This document shows positions 46,911 through 55,924 of a stretch of 64,000 nt of DNA, in pieces. The first letter of the stretch is position 1; every line of letters begins with the position of its first letter. The notes beneath the pieces are model-generated. The model made no database searches and had not been told where the DNA came from. It was given only the letters and a program-made list of their open reading frames with translations. The position numbers were made by a program, and so were the translations under genes. Source of the stretch: Methylomonas methanica (GTDB lineage Bacteria > Pseudomonadota > Gammaproteobacteria > Methylococcales > Methylomonadaceae); NCBI GenBank assembly GCA_001644045.1, contig LUUF01000079.1, positions 124,001 through 188,000 on the forward strand, written 5' to 3'.

Positions 46911-47627
46911 ATGGGTAGAGCGTATCAAAACCGTAAAGTGTCCATGGCCAAAACGGCGGATGCTAAGGCCAAGGTTTACAGCAAATATGGCCGGGAAATT
47001 TACATGGCCGCCAAATCCGGCGGTATCGATCCGTCAGGCAATTTGACCTTGCGGGGATTGATCGATAGAGCCAAAAAAGACCAGGTGCCTACCCACGTCA
47101 TCGAAAAAGCCATCGATAAAGCCAAGGGCGGCGGCGGAGAGGATTTTGCGCCTGCCCGTTACGAGGGCTTCGGGCCCGGCGGTTGCATGGTGATAGTTGA
47201 TTGCTTGACTGACAATCCCAATCGCACGTTCGGCGATGTACGCCTGTGTTTTACCAAAACCAAATGCAAGATCGGCACGCAGGGCGCAGTCAGCCATATG
47301 TTCGATCATTCGGCAATCCTGGCGTTTAAGCACGACGACGAAGATGCGGTGCTGGAAGCCTTGCTGAGCGCGGATGTGGATGTGTCGGACATCGAAAACG
47401 AAGACGGCAAGTTGACGGTGTTTACACCTCACGCCGATTACGCCAAAGCCAAGCAGGCCTTGACCGATTTGTTGGGCGAGATCGATTTCGAGGTTGATGA
47501 AATTCAATTTATCCCTAGAAGCGTTACCCCTATCGGCGGCGACGATGTGGCGATGTTCGAAAAGTTTTTAGACATGTTGAACGATCTGGACGACGTGCAA
47601 AACGTTTTCCATGATGCCGAGTATTAA
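46911..47627 (+). CDS. yebC: YebC/PmpR-family regulatory protein
   Basis: 238 residues of the YebC family. The N-terminal [20 protein letters not shown] and [20 protein letters not shown], then [20 protein letters not shown] and the acidic C-terminal half are typical. Members act as transcriptional regulators or assist translation of difficult sequences. The start at 46911 is chosen because GGGGAG lies 11 bases upstream; the longer frame from 46881 is not conserved. It is a single-gene unit. Confidence 0.94.
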   Translation: MGRAYQNRKVSMAKTADAKAKVYSKYGREIYMAAKSGGIDPSGNLTLRGLIDRAKKDQVPTHVIEKAIDKAKGGGGEDFAPARYEGFGPGGCMVIVDCLTDNPNRTFGDVRLCFTKTKCKIGTQGAVSHMFDHSAILAFKHDDEDAVLEALLSADVDVSDIENEDGKLTVFTPHADYAKAKQALTDLLGEIDFEVDEIQFIPRSVTPIGGDDVAMFEKFLDMLNDLDDVQNVFHDAEY

Positions 47628-47773
47628 GCGCAGCACCGTTCAGTAAATTGAGACATTGCGCTCAGGAGTGTTGGCGTTCCCGGCCTCTTGCGAGGTGTTG
47701 TCGACTGTTGTTTTGGAGTGATAATGTAATAATTGTTTCTTAATGCAAAACAAATAATGTATGTATAGCGGTA

Positions 47774-47802
47774 TTGTTAATGAATTAGATCTATCTTATA
47801 GT
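47774..47802 (+). promoter_or_regulatory. strong sigma70-type promoter of a small membrane peptide gene
   Basis: TTGTTA, 17 bases, TATAGT, ending 29 bases before the ATG of the 51-residue frame at 47832. The AT-rich region around it (47740-47830) contrasts with its neighbours. Confidence 0.65.
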
Positions 47803-47831
47803 GTAAGCGTGTTTATTATGGAGTAGAAAAA

Positions 47832-47987
47832 ATGAATGACTTACAGAAAGATATTTTGAACGGTTTGGCGTTTATCACCGGTGTGATCGGTTTTATGTCG
47901 GGCGAATTTATCATTTCCTCAGCGCTATTCGCCTCAACGACTGTCGCCAGCAACATCAACGTAAATCGGAAAAAACGCCAGGATTAA
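47832..47987 (+). CDS. 51-residue single-pass membrane peptide
   Basis: The frame reads MNDLQKDILNGLAFITGVIG, then a hydrophobic stretch with Gly, Phe, Ile and Ser, ending NINVNRKKRQD. It has one or two short membrane segments and a basic C-terminus. A GGAG ribosome site is about 9 bases before the ATG and a well-formed promoter lies just upstream. The family is not recognised. Possible roles include a small regulatory membrane protein. The promoter and ribosome site make a real gene more likely than chance. Confidence 0.65.
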   Translation: MNDLQKDILNGLAFITGVIGFMSGEFIISSALFASTTVASNINVNRKKRQD

Positions 47988-48137
47988 GCTGGCTTAGAAT
48001 AGGGCGGTTATATCGGCCTATATCGTTTTAGCAGGGAAATAACGCATCGGCTCAGGCCGGGTGTTTTCCCGCGCTTCCTGGGCAAATTCCGGATCTATCT
48101 ATCTGTACCGATAAATTGTTTACGGTCGATGGCCTGC

Positions 48138-49919
48138 TTAAAAATCTATCCGCTCCGGTGCCACCCGCAACACTTCCTCAATAGTGGTAATGCCGGCGGC
48201 GACTTTCTCCGCGCCACTTAGTCTCAACGGGCGCATGCCTTCCCTGATAGCCTGGCGTTGCAGCAAAAGCGTGTCGCAGCCTTCCACAATCAGTTTTTGC
48301 AGAGCAGGGTTGTTTTCGAAGATTTCATAGATGCCGATACGGCCGGCAAAGCCGGTATTGCGGCAGGTCTTACAACCAACAGCTTTATAAATTTGCTTAG
48401 GTGTGGCGACTTTAAACGGCGCGACCAAAGCCTGCCATTGCGCTTCGTCTACCGCTGTCGCGGTTTTGCATTGCCGGCATAGCACCCGTATCAAACGCTG
48501 CGCCATCACACCTAAAATGGTTTGCTGGATCAGATAGCCGGGCACGCCGAGATTTAACAAACGGGTCACCGCAGCCGGCGCGCTATTGGTGTGCAGCGTC
48601 GAAATCACCAAATGTCCGGTCAGCGAGGCTTGTACAGCCATTTCCGCTGTCTCCAGGTCGCGAATCTCGCCGACCATGATAATGTCCGGATCTTGCCGGA
48701 GCAGGGTGCGGATGCCGCTGGCGAAGTCCAAGCCGATATTGGCCTGGGTCTGCATTTGATTGAACGCCGGTTCGATTTGCTCGATCGGATCTTCCACGGT
48801 GCATAGGTTGATTTCCGATGTGGCCAGCCGTTTTAACGTGGAATACAGCGTGGTGGTTTTGCCGGAACCGGTCGGGCCGGTCACCAAAATAATCCCGTGA
48901 GTCTGGTTGGTCATTCGGTTCCAGATCGCCAGCTCCTGCTTGTTAAAGCCCAGTTGCTCGTAATCGCGCAGCAGCACTTCTGGGTCGAAAATCCGCATCA
49001 CCAGTTTCTCGCCAAACGCAGTCGGCATGGTGGAGAGCCGCAGTTCGATCTCCTTGCCGTTACTATTTTGGGTCTTGATCCGGCCGTCCTGCGGCAGGCG
49101 TTTTTCGGCGATATTCATCCGGCCCAGGATCTTCAAGCGGCTTAATACCGCATTCATGATCGGCATCGGCAGCTGATAAACATTGTGCAGGATGCCGTCT
49201 ATCCTAAACCGCACATTGCCTTGCTGGCGGCGCGGCTCGATGTGAATATCGCTGGCGCGCTGGTCGAAGGCATATTGCAGCAACCAATTAACTAGATTGA
49301 CCACATGCTGATTGTTAGCGTCCAGATCGGCGCTTTTACTCAGCTCGACCAACTGTTCGAAGTTTTGCCCTTCCGCGGCGCGGCCATCGTTATGGGTTTG
49401 CGCGCCTTTCAGCGACTTGGAAAAGTTATAAAACTCGTCCAGATAGCGCTTGATCTCGTCCGGATTGGAAAACACGCAGCGAATTTTGCCTTGATGCATC
49501 TTCGCCAGATCGAGTTGCCAGGCGCGGATGAAGGGTTCGGCGGTGGCCACCACGATTTCGTCCGCGTCGATCTTGATCGGCAGGATATTGTAATTGCCGG
49601 CGTAAGCCTTGCTGAATAACGCGGTGACGGTGGGGACGTCGATTTTCAGCGGATCGAAATAGTAATAAGGCATGGCCAGCTTTTTCGCCAGCCATTGGGT
49701 CAGGTCTTCCTGGGTCAACAAGTTGCCGAGCTGGCTTTGGTTGGTCAGCTCGCACTCGGCCAACACTTTTAACGGATGCTTGTTTAAATTGATCTTGGCG
49801 ACCGCGTATTGACGGCATTTCTCGATATCCTTGGCGGATAGCATGCCATCCTCTTGCAACCATTTAACGACTTGGTTGATGTCCAGCTTTCGGTCTTCGG
49901 ATTTGTGTTCTTCCCGCAT
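48138..49919 (-). CDS. pilB: type IV pilus/type II secretion ATPase (PilB/GspE family)
   Basis: 593 residues. An N-terminal MshEN-like domain (residues about 10-160) is followed by a GspE core: ASDIHIEPRRQQGNVRFRID (arginine finger region), Walker A GPTGSGKTTT near 345, the Asp box VEDPIE, the Walker B region DPDIIMVGEIRDLETAE, and the His box HLVISTLHTNSA. A zinc-binding pair CRQCK and CKTCRNTGFAGRIG is present. It assembles pilin polymers at the inner membrane. No other pilus genes are near, so its partner system lies elsewhere. Start spacing is tight (AGG 4 bases before the ATG). Confidence 0.9.
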   Translation of the reverse strand: MREEHKSEDRKLDINQVVKWLQEDGMLSAKDIEKCRQYAVAKINLNKHPLKVLAECELTNQSQLGNLLTQEDLTQWLAKKLAMPYYYFDPLKIDVPTVTALFSKAYAGNYNILPIKIDADEIVVATAEPFIRAWQLDLAKMHQGKIRCVFSNPDEIKRYLDEFYNFSKSLKGAQTHNDGRAAEGQNFEQLVELSKSADLDANNQHVVNLVNWLLQYAFDQRASDIHIEPRRQQGNVRFRIDGILHNVYQLPMPIMNAVLSRLKILGRMNIAEKRLPQDGRIKTQNSNGKEIELRLSTMPTAFGEKLVMRIFDPEVLLRDYEQLGFNKQELAIWNRMTNQTHGIILVTGPTGSGKTTTLYSTLKRLATSEINLCTVEDPIEQIEPAFNQMQTQANIGLDFASGIRTLLRQDPDIIMVGEIRDLETAEMAVQASLTGHLVISTLHTNSAPAAVTRLLNLGVPGYLIQQTILGVMAQRLIRVLCRQCKTATAVDEAQWQALVAPFKVATPKQIYKAVGCKTCRNTGFAGRIGIYEIFENNPALQKLIVEGCDTLLLQRQAIREGMRPLRLSGAEKVAAGITTIEEVLRVAPERIDF

Positions 49920-50146
49920 GCGCCTGGTTTGCTATTATGTATGGGGTTTAGTCTAGCTAAATATGCGGGACGCTGCGGAGATTTAAAGCGTGGCGGTGGA
50001 ATTTCCATGTCAAGCATGGAACACTGAGAACAAGACGTAGCGACACGTCGATAAAGGTTATGATAGCGAATCGATTCTTTAATTCAGGGGGCTTAACCCT
50101 AAATTTAAAGCTTCCAGAAACAATATACTTTCAGGATTTTTACGTA

Positions 50147-51112
50147 ATGTTTACCCAATTACATCCAGGCAAAAACCGCGCACTTTTGCTCGAAGTGTTT
50201 TTATTGACAAGCGCATTGCTGATGCCCGGATGCGCGAGTACCGAGAAACGAGACGAGTTTTTAGCTAATGAAGCAGGCCACGCCGATCCGTATGAAGGGT
50301 TTAACCGCTCCATGTACGGGTTCAATATGTCCCTTGATAAATATTTTTTTAAACCAGTATCCGATGGTTACAAATTTATTACGCCGGATTTCGTGGAAAC
50401 CGGCGTCAATAATTTTTTCAGCAACCTGAAAGGCATCAATGTGGTGCTGAATGACGTATTGCAGGGCAAATTCCAGCAAAGCGCTTCGGATGCCGGACGC
50501 TTTTTAACCAATACCACTATCGGTGTCGCTGGTTTAATCGACGTGGCGAGCGAAGTCGGTTTGAAAAACAATGTCGAAGATTTCGGGCAAACTTTGGCTG
50601 TGTGGGGAGTCGGGCAGGGTGCGTATTTGGTGTTGCCGGTCATGGGGCCGACCACCATTCGCGATGGCGGTGCCGGCATCCTGGACAAAGCCGCCAACCC
50701 GGGCACTTATGTGCCGGGCACCGGTATTCTTGAGGGAATCAATGACCGCGCAAATGCCGAAGGCGCATTGAACTTTATCAACGAGGCCGCTTTAGACCCT
50801 TATGTGTTTACCCGCGAATCCTTCCTGCAATATCGGCGTAATTTGATCAACGACGGTAAAAATGACAGCGCGAGCTATGATCTGGATATTGATACCGCTG
50901 CTGAAAGTTCGGCTGAACCGAATGTAAAAAAGCCCGAAGCCAGCCAGCCAGCGGTTGACACTACCGGCAAGATTGCAGAAAGCGCACCATCATCCAGTCA
51001 GCCTGTTGAAGCCGGCAGTGGCGGCAGCACTGCTTTTGACAACATGCTGCAGTCGTTTGAGCAAGCCTCGAATAAACTGGATCAATTGAGCAAACGCAAA
51101 CGTAAAAAATGA
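50147..51112 (+). CDS. mlaA: MlaA/VacJ-family outer-membrane lipoprotein
   Basis: 321 residues from the ATG at 50147 (AGGA about 9 bases upstream). The lipoprotein signal ends in LLMPGC, followed by DPYEGFNRSMYGFNMSLDKY, VNNFFSNLKGINVVLNDVLQ, RFLTNTTIGVAGLIDVASEV and YLVLPVMGPTTIRDG, all MlaA hallmarks. MlaA removes mislocalised phospholipids from the outer leaflet with the MlaBCDEF transporter, which is not in the window. An unusual Ser/Pro/Lys-rich tail of about 75 residues follows the conserved domain. A strong hairpin lies just after the stop. Confidence 0.93.
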   Translation: MFTQLHPGKNRALLLEVFLLTSALLMPGCASTEKRDEFLANEAGHADPYEGFNRSMYGFNMSLDKYFFKPVSDGYKFITPDFVETGVNNFFSNLKGINVVLNDVLQGKFQQSASDAGRFLTNTTIGVAGLIDVASEVGLKNNVEDFGQTLAVWGVGQGAYLVLPVMGPTTIRDGGAGILDKAANPGTYVPGTGILEGINDRANAEGALNFINEAALDPYVFTRESFLQYRRNLINDGKNDSASYDLDIDTAAESSAEPNVKKPEASQPAVDTTGKIAESAPSSSQPVEAGSGGSTAFDNMLQSFEQASNKLDQLSKRKRKK

Positions 51113-51118
51113 AGCAAA

Positions 51119-51156
51119 GCCCTGGTTAAGGCGGCTCGGTCCGCCTTAACCAGGGC
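51119..51156 (+). terminator. 16-base perfect hairpin after mlaA
   Basis: The arms at 51119-51134 and 51141-51156 are perfect reverse complements around a 6-base loop, starting 6 bases after the mlaA stop. No T-run follows, so it may work with Rho or as an mRNA 3' stabiliser. It separates mlaA from the truncated ABC gene. Confidence 0.7.
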
Positions 51157-51207
51157 AAGACGTCTCCAAAGCCCCATCGTTGCAGTAAAAAACCGCATCA
51201 GTCTCCA

Positions 51208-51612
51208 AACTCGGCCGATGCCCATCCCAGTCAGTTATCGGGCGGCATGGCGCAGCGGGTATCGTTGGCAAGAGCGCTGGTGCGTAATCCCGACATTCTA
51301 TTGATGGACGAACCTTTCAGCGCCCTGGATGCGATTACTCGCTTAGGCATGCAGGAATTGCTATTGAAGCTGATCGCCGATCGCCGCAGCGCGGTAGTGT
51401 TGGTCACCCATGACATCGACGAAGCCTTGATTTTGGCTGATCGCATCCTGCTGATGGGTGGTTCGCCTGGGCGTATCGTTAAAGAGTGGATCGTGCCAAT
51501 TAGGCAACCGCGCGCAAAACAGCTACATTGTTTGATTGATTTACGCATGGAAATATTAGAAAACTTGTCGTCCAGTTCTGCTGACGCCAGCGACAGTGCG
51601 ACAATTTTTTAG
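51208..51612 (+). pseudogene. C-terminal remnant of a nitrate/sulfonate-type ABC ATPase
   Basis: The frame enters at the ABC signature (AHPSQLSGGMAQRVSLARAL) and continues through LLMDEPFSALDAITRLGMQE and VLVTHDIDEALILADRILLM to a normal C-terminus. Walker A and the first half of the domain are missing, and no start with a ribosome site precedes the signature. The sequence class is SsuB/TauB/NrtD. It is a non-functional relic, lying 1.5 kb from the Nit1C nitrogen cluster. Its stop overlaps the end of the convergent MocR gene. Confidence 0.85.
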
Positions 51613-53039
51613 CGATTTTCTGCCAGCAAATCCCGGGCAATATCGCCAAGCTTTTTTAAGGCTTTTTCTACTCTGTCATTCCATGGCACGGCGCAACTCA
51701 AACGGATGAAATTACCGTATTTCTTTTGCGTGGCCGAGAATAAGGGGCCGGGAGCGATGATGATATTTTCCAGGCTGGCCCGGCGGTGCAGTTCCATGGC
51801 ATCGACGCCGGTCGGCAATTCCACCCACAAGGCAAAGCCGCCCTCGGGCTGGGTCACTCTCGTGCCTTCGGGGAACAACAGGCTGACGGCGTTCACCGTT
51901 AAAGCCACGTTGCGGGCATATTCCTGACGCACATGCCGCAGGTAGCGGTCGTAACCGCCTTGCTCCAACATGTGCGCGACTATCAATTGATTCAAGGTCG
52001 GCACCGCCTGGTGTTTCATGTATTTCAGGTTTTCCACCCGCGCCATGTAGCGGCCCGGCACCAGCCAGCCGACGCGCATGCCCGGTGACAGGGTCTTGGC
52101 GAAGGAGTTGCAATACAACACCTGGCCGTTCCGGCTCCAGGCTTTGCAAACCGAAGGCCGCCGCAGCCCAAATCCCAAGTCGCCGTAAACATCATCCTCG
52201 ACCAAAGGAATCTGATGTTTTTCCAGCAAAGCCACCAAGGCTTGCTTGCGTTCATCGCTCATGCAGGAACCGAGCGGGTTGTTGTAATTGGAAACGATCA
52301 AACAGGCCTTGATCGGCCATTGCTCGATGGCCATTTGCAAGGCATCCAGCGACAAGCCGTCGCGCGGATGCGTAGGGATCTCCAGGGCTTCCATGCCACA
52401 GGATTCAATGACTTGCAACAAACCGTAAAAAGTTGGCGATTCGATGGCGATCAAGTCGCCAGGTTCGCAAACAGCCATTAACGCCAACCTGACTGCCTCG
52501 CGTGCGCCGTGGGTAACCACAATATCGTCCGGACTATCCGCGCATTGCAGTTCCACCATGCGCTTGGCGATTTGCCGACGCAGTTCCTGATTACCCAGCA
52601 ATTCGTCGGCGTCGAAACAACGCTTACCAAAAGTGCGCGACACCTTGCCGGTGGCTTGTTGTAGCGCACGGGTGGGTAAAAAATCGGCATGCGGCACCGA
52701 CGAACCCAGGTTGATTTGGTACGGGTCTTTGGCGGCGCGGAGGATTTGCCGGGTCAGCGATTGGCCGGTGACCTTGGCCGGGGTAACCGGCGCATCGGAG
52801 ACTTCCGGTTCCACAATCGCCTGCCGACGAAAGCCGCTGACATAGTAGCCGGAACGCAAGCGCGCCTGAATCCTGCCGCTGTCTTCCAACATGCGATAGG
52901 CTTCCAGTGCGGTTGAGATGCTGACATGTAATTGCTGACTCAACTTCCTGACGCCGGGCAGCTTTTCGCCTGGTTTGTAAACACCCTGCTCGATATGCGC
53001 AATCACCGTATCGGCGACGGTTTCGTACAAGTGTTTCAT
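51609..53039 (-). CDS. MocR-type (GntR/aminotransferase) transcriptional regulator
   Basis: 476 residues. An N-terminal GntR winged helix (YKPGEKLPGVRKLSQQLHVS, TALEAYRMLEDSGRIQARLR) is fused to a fold-I aminotransferase domain with the PLP Lys in CNSFAKTLSPGMRVGW near residue 320, preceded by SNYNNPLGSC and VEDDVYGDLGF. MocR proteins sense amino-acid or PLP-related ligands. The start is the ATG at 53039, with GGAT 6 bases upstream. It precedes the Nit1C cluster's distal end on the same strand by about 115 bases, but that cluster is transcribed toward it. Its target is unknown. Confidence 0.92.
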   Translation of the reverse strand: MKHLYETVADTVIAHIEQGVYKPGEKLPGVRKLSQQLHVSISTALEAYRMLEDSGRIQARLRSGYYVSGFRRQAIVEPEVSDAPVTPAKVTGQSLTRQILRAAKDPYQINLGSSVPHADFLPTRALQQATGKVSRTFGKRCFDADELLGNQELRRQIAKRMVELQCADSPDDIVVTHGAREAVRLALMAVCEPGDLIAIESPTFYGLLQVIESCGMEALEIPTHPRDGLSLDALQMAIEQWPIKACLIVSNYNNPLGSCMSDERKQALVALLEKHQIPLVEDDVYGDLGFGLRRPSVCKAWSRNGQVLYCNSFAKTLSPGMRVGWLVPGRYMARVENLKYMKHQAVPTLNQLIVAHMLEQGGYDRYLRHVRQEYARNVALTVNAVSLLFPEGTRVTQPEGGFALWVELPTGVDAMELHRRASLENIIIAPGPLFSATQKKYGNFIRLSCAVPWNDRVEKALKKLGDIARDLLAENR

Positions 53040-53155
53040 GTTTTTATCCACGTTTATCCAGGCGTTTGCGCCGAGCATCTGCTCGTTTTAGTTCGATGAG
53101 GAAGCCGTATTATAAAGCCAACGCTACGCCTGCCTTTCACAGCGATTGCTAACCA

Positions 53156-54427
53156 TTAAATCTCAACCACGGCCTTAACCGCCAATTTACGCTGAATCAC
53201 ATCCGCCAAATACTGGGCGTCATCGGCAATCCCCAGGAACCTTCCGGAACCCCAGGTATGCAACCAGGGCAAACCGATAAAATACAGACCATCCACGTTG
53301 CTGACGCCGCGATCGTATTGCGGAAAGCCGCGGCCATCGAAGGCGGACAGTTCTATCCAGCGGTAGTTCGGTCTAAAACCAATGGCCCAGATGATGCTGG
53401 TGATGTTTTCGGCATAGGCGTCGATGCTGATAGGATCGAACTCGGGTTCCCAGACTTTGCGGAACGGCGGCTCGACCGGTGCATCGATATTGTGTTCGGC
53501 GATGTAGCGATCTATATCGTTGCGGATATTGACGTAGATTTCGTCGGCGTCATCCAGGTTTTTGGTCAAATCGGGCAAGAACTCCAATTTGTTGCCGTCG
53601 ATATTGGCCATGCTGCCGTAAAGTTTGACGCCTTCCAAGGCAAACTGGCGCAAGTCGATTTCATGACCGCCGCCGCGCCCGGTCAAATAATGATTGGTTT
53701 TATGCTTGGCTTCGTCGCCCAAGGGATGGCGGTCTATGGTCAATTGATAAAAGCCCAGATCAAATAACCATTCCGTGGTCTCGCGGCCGCGATACATGCG
53801 CGGCGAACGCGGCGCGCTACCCACGGCAAGATGCACCTTGCGACCGGCCAGATGCAGGTCTTCCATTAACTGCACGCCGGATTGGCCGGTGCCGACCACC
53901 AGCACTTCACCTGCCGGCAGTTGGTCTGGGTTGCGGTAATTGACCGAATGAATCTGGGTGATGTGTTTGGGCAGGCTGTGGGCATAGTCGGGCACGATAG
54001 GAATATCGTAGCCGCCGGTTGCCACCACCAGATGGTCGGCGGAAAACTCGCCGGCCGAGCTGCTGACATGCAATTTGCCTTGCTCGCCACGCCAGACCCG
54101 ATTCACCGCGACACCTTCCATTACAGGTGCATCCACTTTTTTAGCGAAAGCTTCAATATAAGCGACGATTTCATCTTTCAGCATAAAGCCTTGCGGATCG
54201 TCGCCCTGATAAGGAAAATCCGGCAGTTGGCATTGCCAGTTTGGGGTGACCAAACAAAAACTGTCCCAGCGGTCGTTACGCCAGGAGTGGCCGATGCGGT
54301 TTTTTTCGAAGATGATATGGCTGATGCCGCGCTTTTGCAGGTTATAACTGACGGACAAACCGGCCTGGCCGCCGCCGACGATAATCGTGTCATAGTGCAG
54401 GCGGGTATTTTCTGATTTTTCTTTCAT
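53156..54427 (-). CDS. Nit1C flavin-dependent oxidoreductase (MSMEG_0569 family)
   Basis: 423 residues. It has an N-terminal FAD motif (TIIVGGGQAGLSVSYNLQKR) and a second nucleotide motif near residue 170 (LVVGTGQSGVQLMEDL), with WAIGFRPNYRWIEL toward the end, as in flavin monooxygenase-like proteins. The family is named for its fixed place in the MSMEG_0565-0572 (Nit1C) gene set. The substrate is not known; in cyanide-using Pseudomonas the cluster is needed for nitrogen assimilation from cyanide. It is the last gene of the cluster here. Confidence 0.92.
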   Translation of the reverse strand: MKEKSENTRLHYDTIIVGGGQAGLSVSYNLQKRGISHIIFEKNRIGHSWRNDRWDSFCLVTPNWQCQLPDFPYQGDDPQGFMLKDEIVAYIEAFAKKVDAPVMEGVAVNRVWRGEQGKLHVSSSAGEFSADHLVVATGGYDIPIVPDYAHSLPKHITQIHSVNYRNPDQLPAGEVLVVGTGQSGVQLMEDLHLAGRKVHLAVGSAPRSPRMYRGRETTEWLFDLGFYQLTIDRHPLGDEAKHKTNHYLTGRGGGHEIDLRQFALEGVKLYGSMANIDGNKLEFLPDLTKNLDDADEIYVNIRNDIDRYIAEHNIDAPVEPPFRKVWEPEFDPISIDAYAENITSIIWAIGFRPNYRWIELSAFDGRGFPQYDRGVSNVDGLYFIGLPWLHTWGSGRFLGIADDAQYLADVIQRKLAVKAVVEI

Positions 54428-54466
54428 GGCGTCCTCGTGGTTGTGAGTTGGGTGTGTGGTGTTGGT

Positions 54467-54754
54467 TTATTCGATGAACTCGGTCACGCTGACCTGGGGA
54501 CTATCACTTTCCAAAAATTGGCTGGCCTTGGCTTCTATTTCCGCCAGTTGGCTCATCGCGCTGGAACAGGTGTAGCCGTATTTCTGCCGCACCCGCTCGC
54601 TGGCAATTTCCAGCGCCTCGCGGCTATGCTGGACGAACTCCGGCAAGGGATAAGTCTGGCCAACTTGGAAATAATCCTTAATCACCAGTGAAGGCGAATA
54701 ACACAGGCTTTCGGTTTGGTCCGGCCAGCGGACGCGGAAGCGCATTTCAGGCAT
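54467..54754 (-). CDS. Nit1C small protein (MSMEG_0570 family)
   Basis: 95 residues from the ATG at 54754, which has AAGGAA upstream. Conserved family features are RFRVRWPDQTESLCYSPSLV, TYPLPEFVQHSREALEIASE and RVRQKYGYTCSSAMSQLAEI. The family is annotated as nitrogen-starvation response; its biochemical role is unknown. The gene overlaps the end of the glycosyltransferase by 8 bases. Confidence 0.92.
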   Translation of the reverse strand: MPEMRFRVRWPDQTESLCYSPSLVIKDYFQVGQTYPLPEFVQHSREALEIASERVRQKYGYTCSSAMSQLAEIEAKASQFLESDSPQVSVTEFIE

Positions 54755-55922
54755 ATTGAGTTCCTTGGGCGTTGATGAGTGAACGGTAAATTTCAAGATG
54801 GCTGTTGGCCGACTGTGCCCAGGAAAATTCCTCGCTTAAGCGCTGGGCGATTTTTGGCAAGCTAGCCTTGGGGAAATCATCAATGGCCGCGTTCATTGCA
54901 ATCGAGATCGCGGCGCTATCTTCCGGATCAGTCCAGATGCAGTCCTGATATTTCAGATAGTCGGTAAACGGTGGCCGTAGCGAGACGATAGCCGGCGTGC
55001 CGGAGATAATGGCTTCCAGCACCACCAGACCAAAGCCTTCGGTCAGCGATGGAAACACCAGTGCATCAGCCAGACGAAACAAACCCGGCATGTCGGCATC
55101 GGGCAACGGGCCGGTGATGATCAAGGACTGGCCGGGGCCATCCTGCAGACCGCTCTCGGCGACAGCGGCATTGAAGCGCTGGCGGTATTCGTCATGATTC
55201 AACAAACTGGCGCCGCCGACGATGAGCAACTGGGCATCGGGGCGTTTCTGCAAAACCTGGCGAAATGCGGCGAAGATGCGTAAGGTGTTTTTGCGCGCCT
55301 CGATGCCGCCGACCGCCAGAAAGATCGGCCCGCCACGCGTCAAGCCCAACGACTGGCGCAGTTTTTCGTCGTTAGCTTGTGGTATGGGCGAATAGCGCTG
55401 GGTATCAACGCCGTTATTGACTTGCACGGCGGTGATACCATGCTGGTTATGCAACTTGTCCTGCCAATCGCGGCTGACGCACAAGACTTGTTGCGCGGCT
55501 AGGAACGAGCGGCTTTGCCACGCTGCCAACGAACCATCGTCGAACTGATCCAGATGATGCACGGTGCGGATGAAACCATCGACAATGCCGCGTTCGCCGA
55601 GTCGGGCCATCGCGCAACCGCTGATGGCATCCTGGGCGTGGTAAATATCGAATGTCTCGGCATCGGATCGGCTGAAGTAATCGATATAAGCCTGAATGCG
55701 TTGACCGACAGTGGCGACCAAATCGCCGCTCAATGTGGGTAGCGGTATCAGGGTTGTCTGGCAGCGTACGGCGCGAAAGAAGTTCTTGCCTGGTTCCGTA
55801 GCGGCGATCAGGGTCACATCATGTCCTAAATCCTGCAAGGCCTCCGCCAATTGCATGGCGTGTACCACACCGCCGCGTGGGTTGACGGAATGGGTCAGCA
55901 TGGCAATTCGTAGTCTTTGCAT
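54747..55922 (-). CDS. Nit1C glycosyltransferase (MSMEG_0565 family)
   Basis: 391 residues of the GT4 type with GT-B fold. It opens with RIAMLTHSVNPRGGVVHAMQ, has the donor-site region FLAVGGIEARKNTLRIFAAF, and ends with the EX7E-like FPSLTEGFGLVVLEAIISGT. The acceptor is unknown. It starts 2 bases after the AIR-synthase-like gene. Its invariant presence in Nit1C clusters suggests the pathway product or an intermediate is glycosylated (inference). Confidence 0.92.
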   Translation of the reverse strand: MQRLRIAMLTHSVNPRGGVVHAMQLAEALQDLGHDVTLIAATEPGKNFFRAVRCQTTLIPLPTLSGDLVATVGQRIQAYIDYFSRSDAETFDIYHAQDAISGCAMARLGERGIVDGFIRTVHHLDQFDDGSLAAWQSRSFLAAQQVLCVSRDWQDKLHNQHGITAVQVNNGVDTQRYSPIPQANDEKLRQSLGLTRGGPIFLAVGGIEARKNTLRIFAAFRQVLQKRPDAQLLIVGGASLLNHDEYRQRFNAAVAESGLQDGPGQSLIITGPLPDADMPGLFRLADALVFPSLTEGFGLVVLEAIISGTPAIVSLRPPFTDYLKYQDCIWTDPEDSAAISIAMNAAIDDFPKASLPKIAQRLSEEFSWAQSANSHLEIYRSLINAQGTQYA

Positions 55923-55924
55923 GG

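Noticed and set aside
51208-51612. Functional ABC ATPase of 121 residues
   Set aside because: Lacks Walker A and the first half of the domain, so it is called a remnant.
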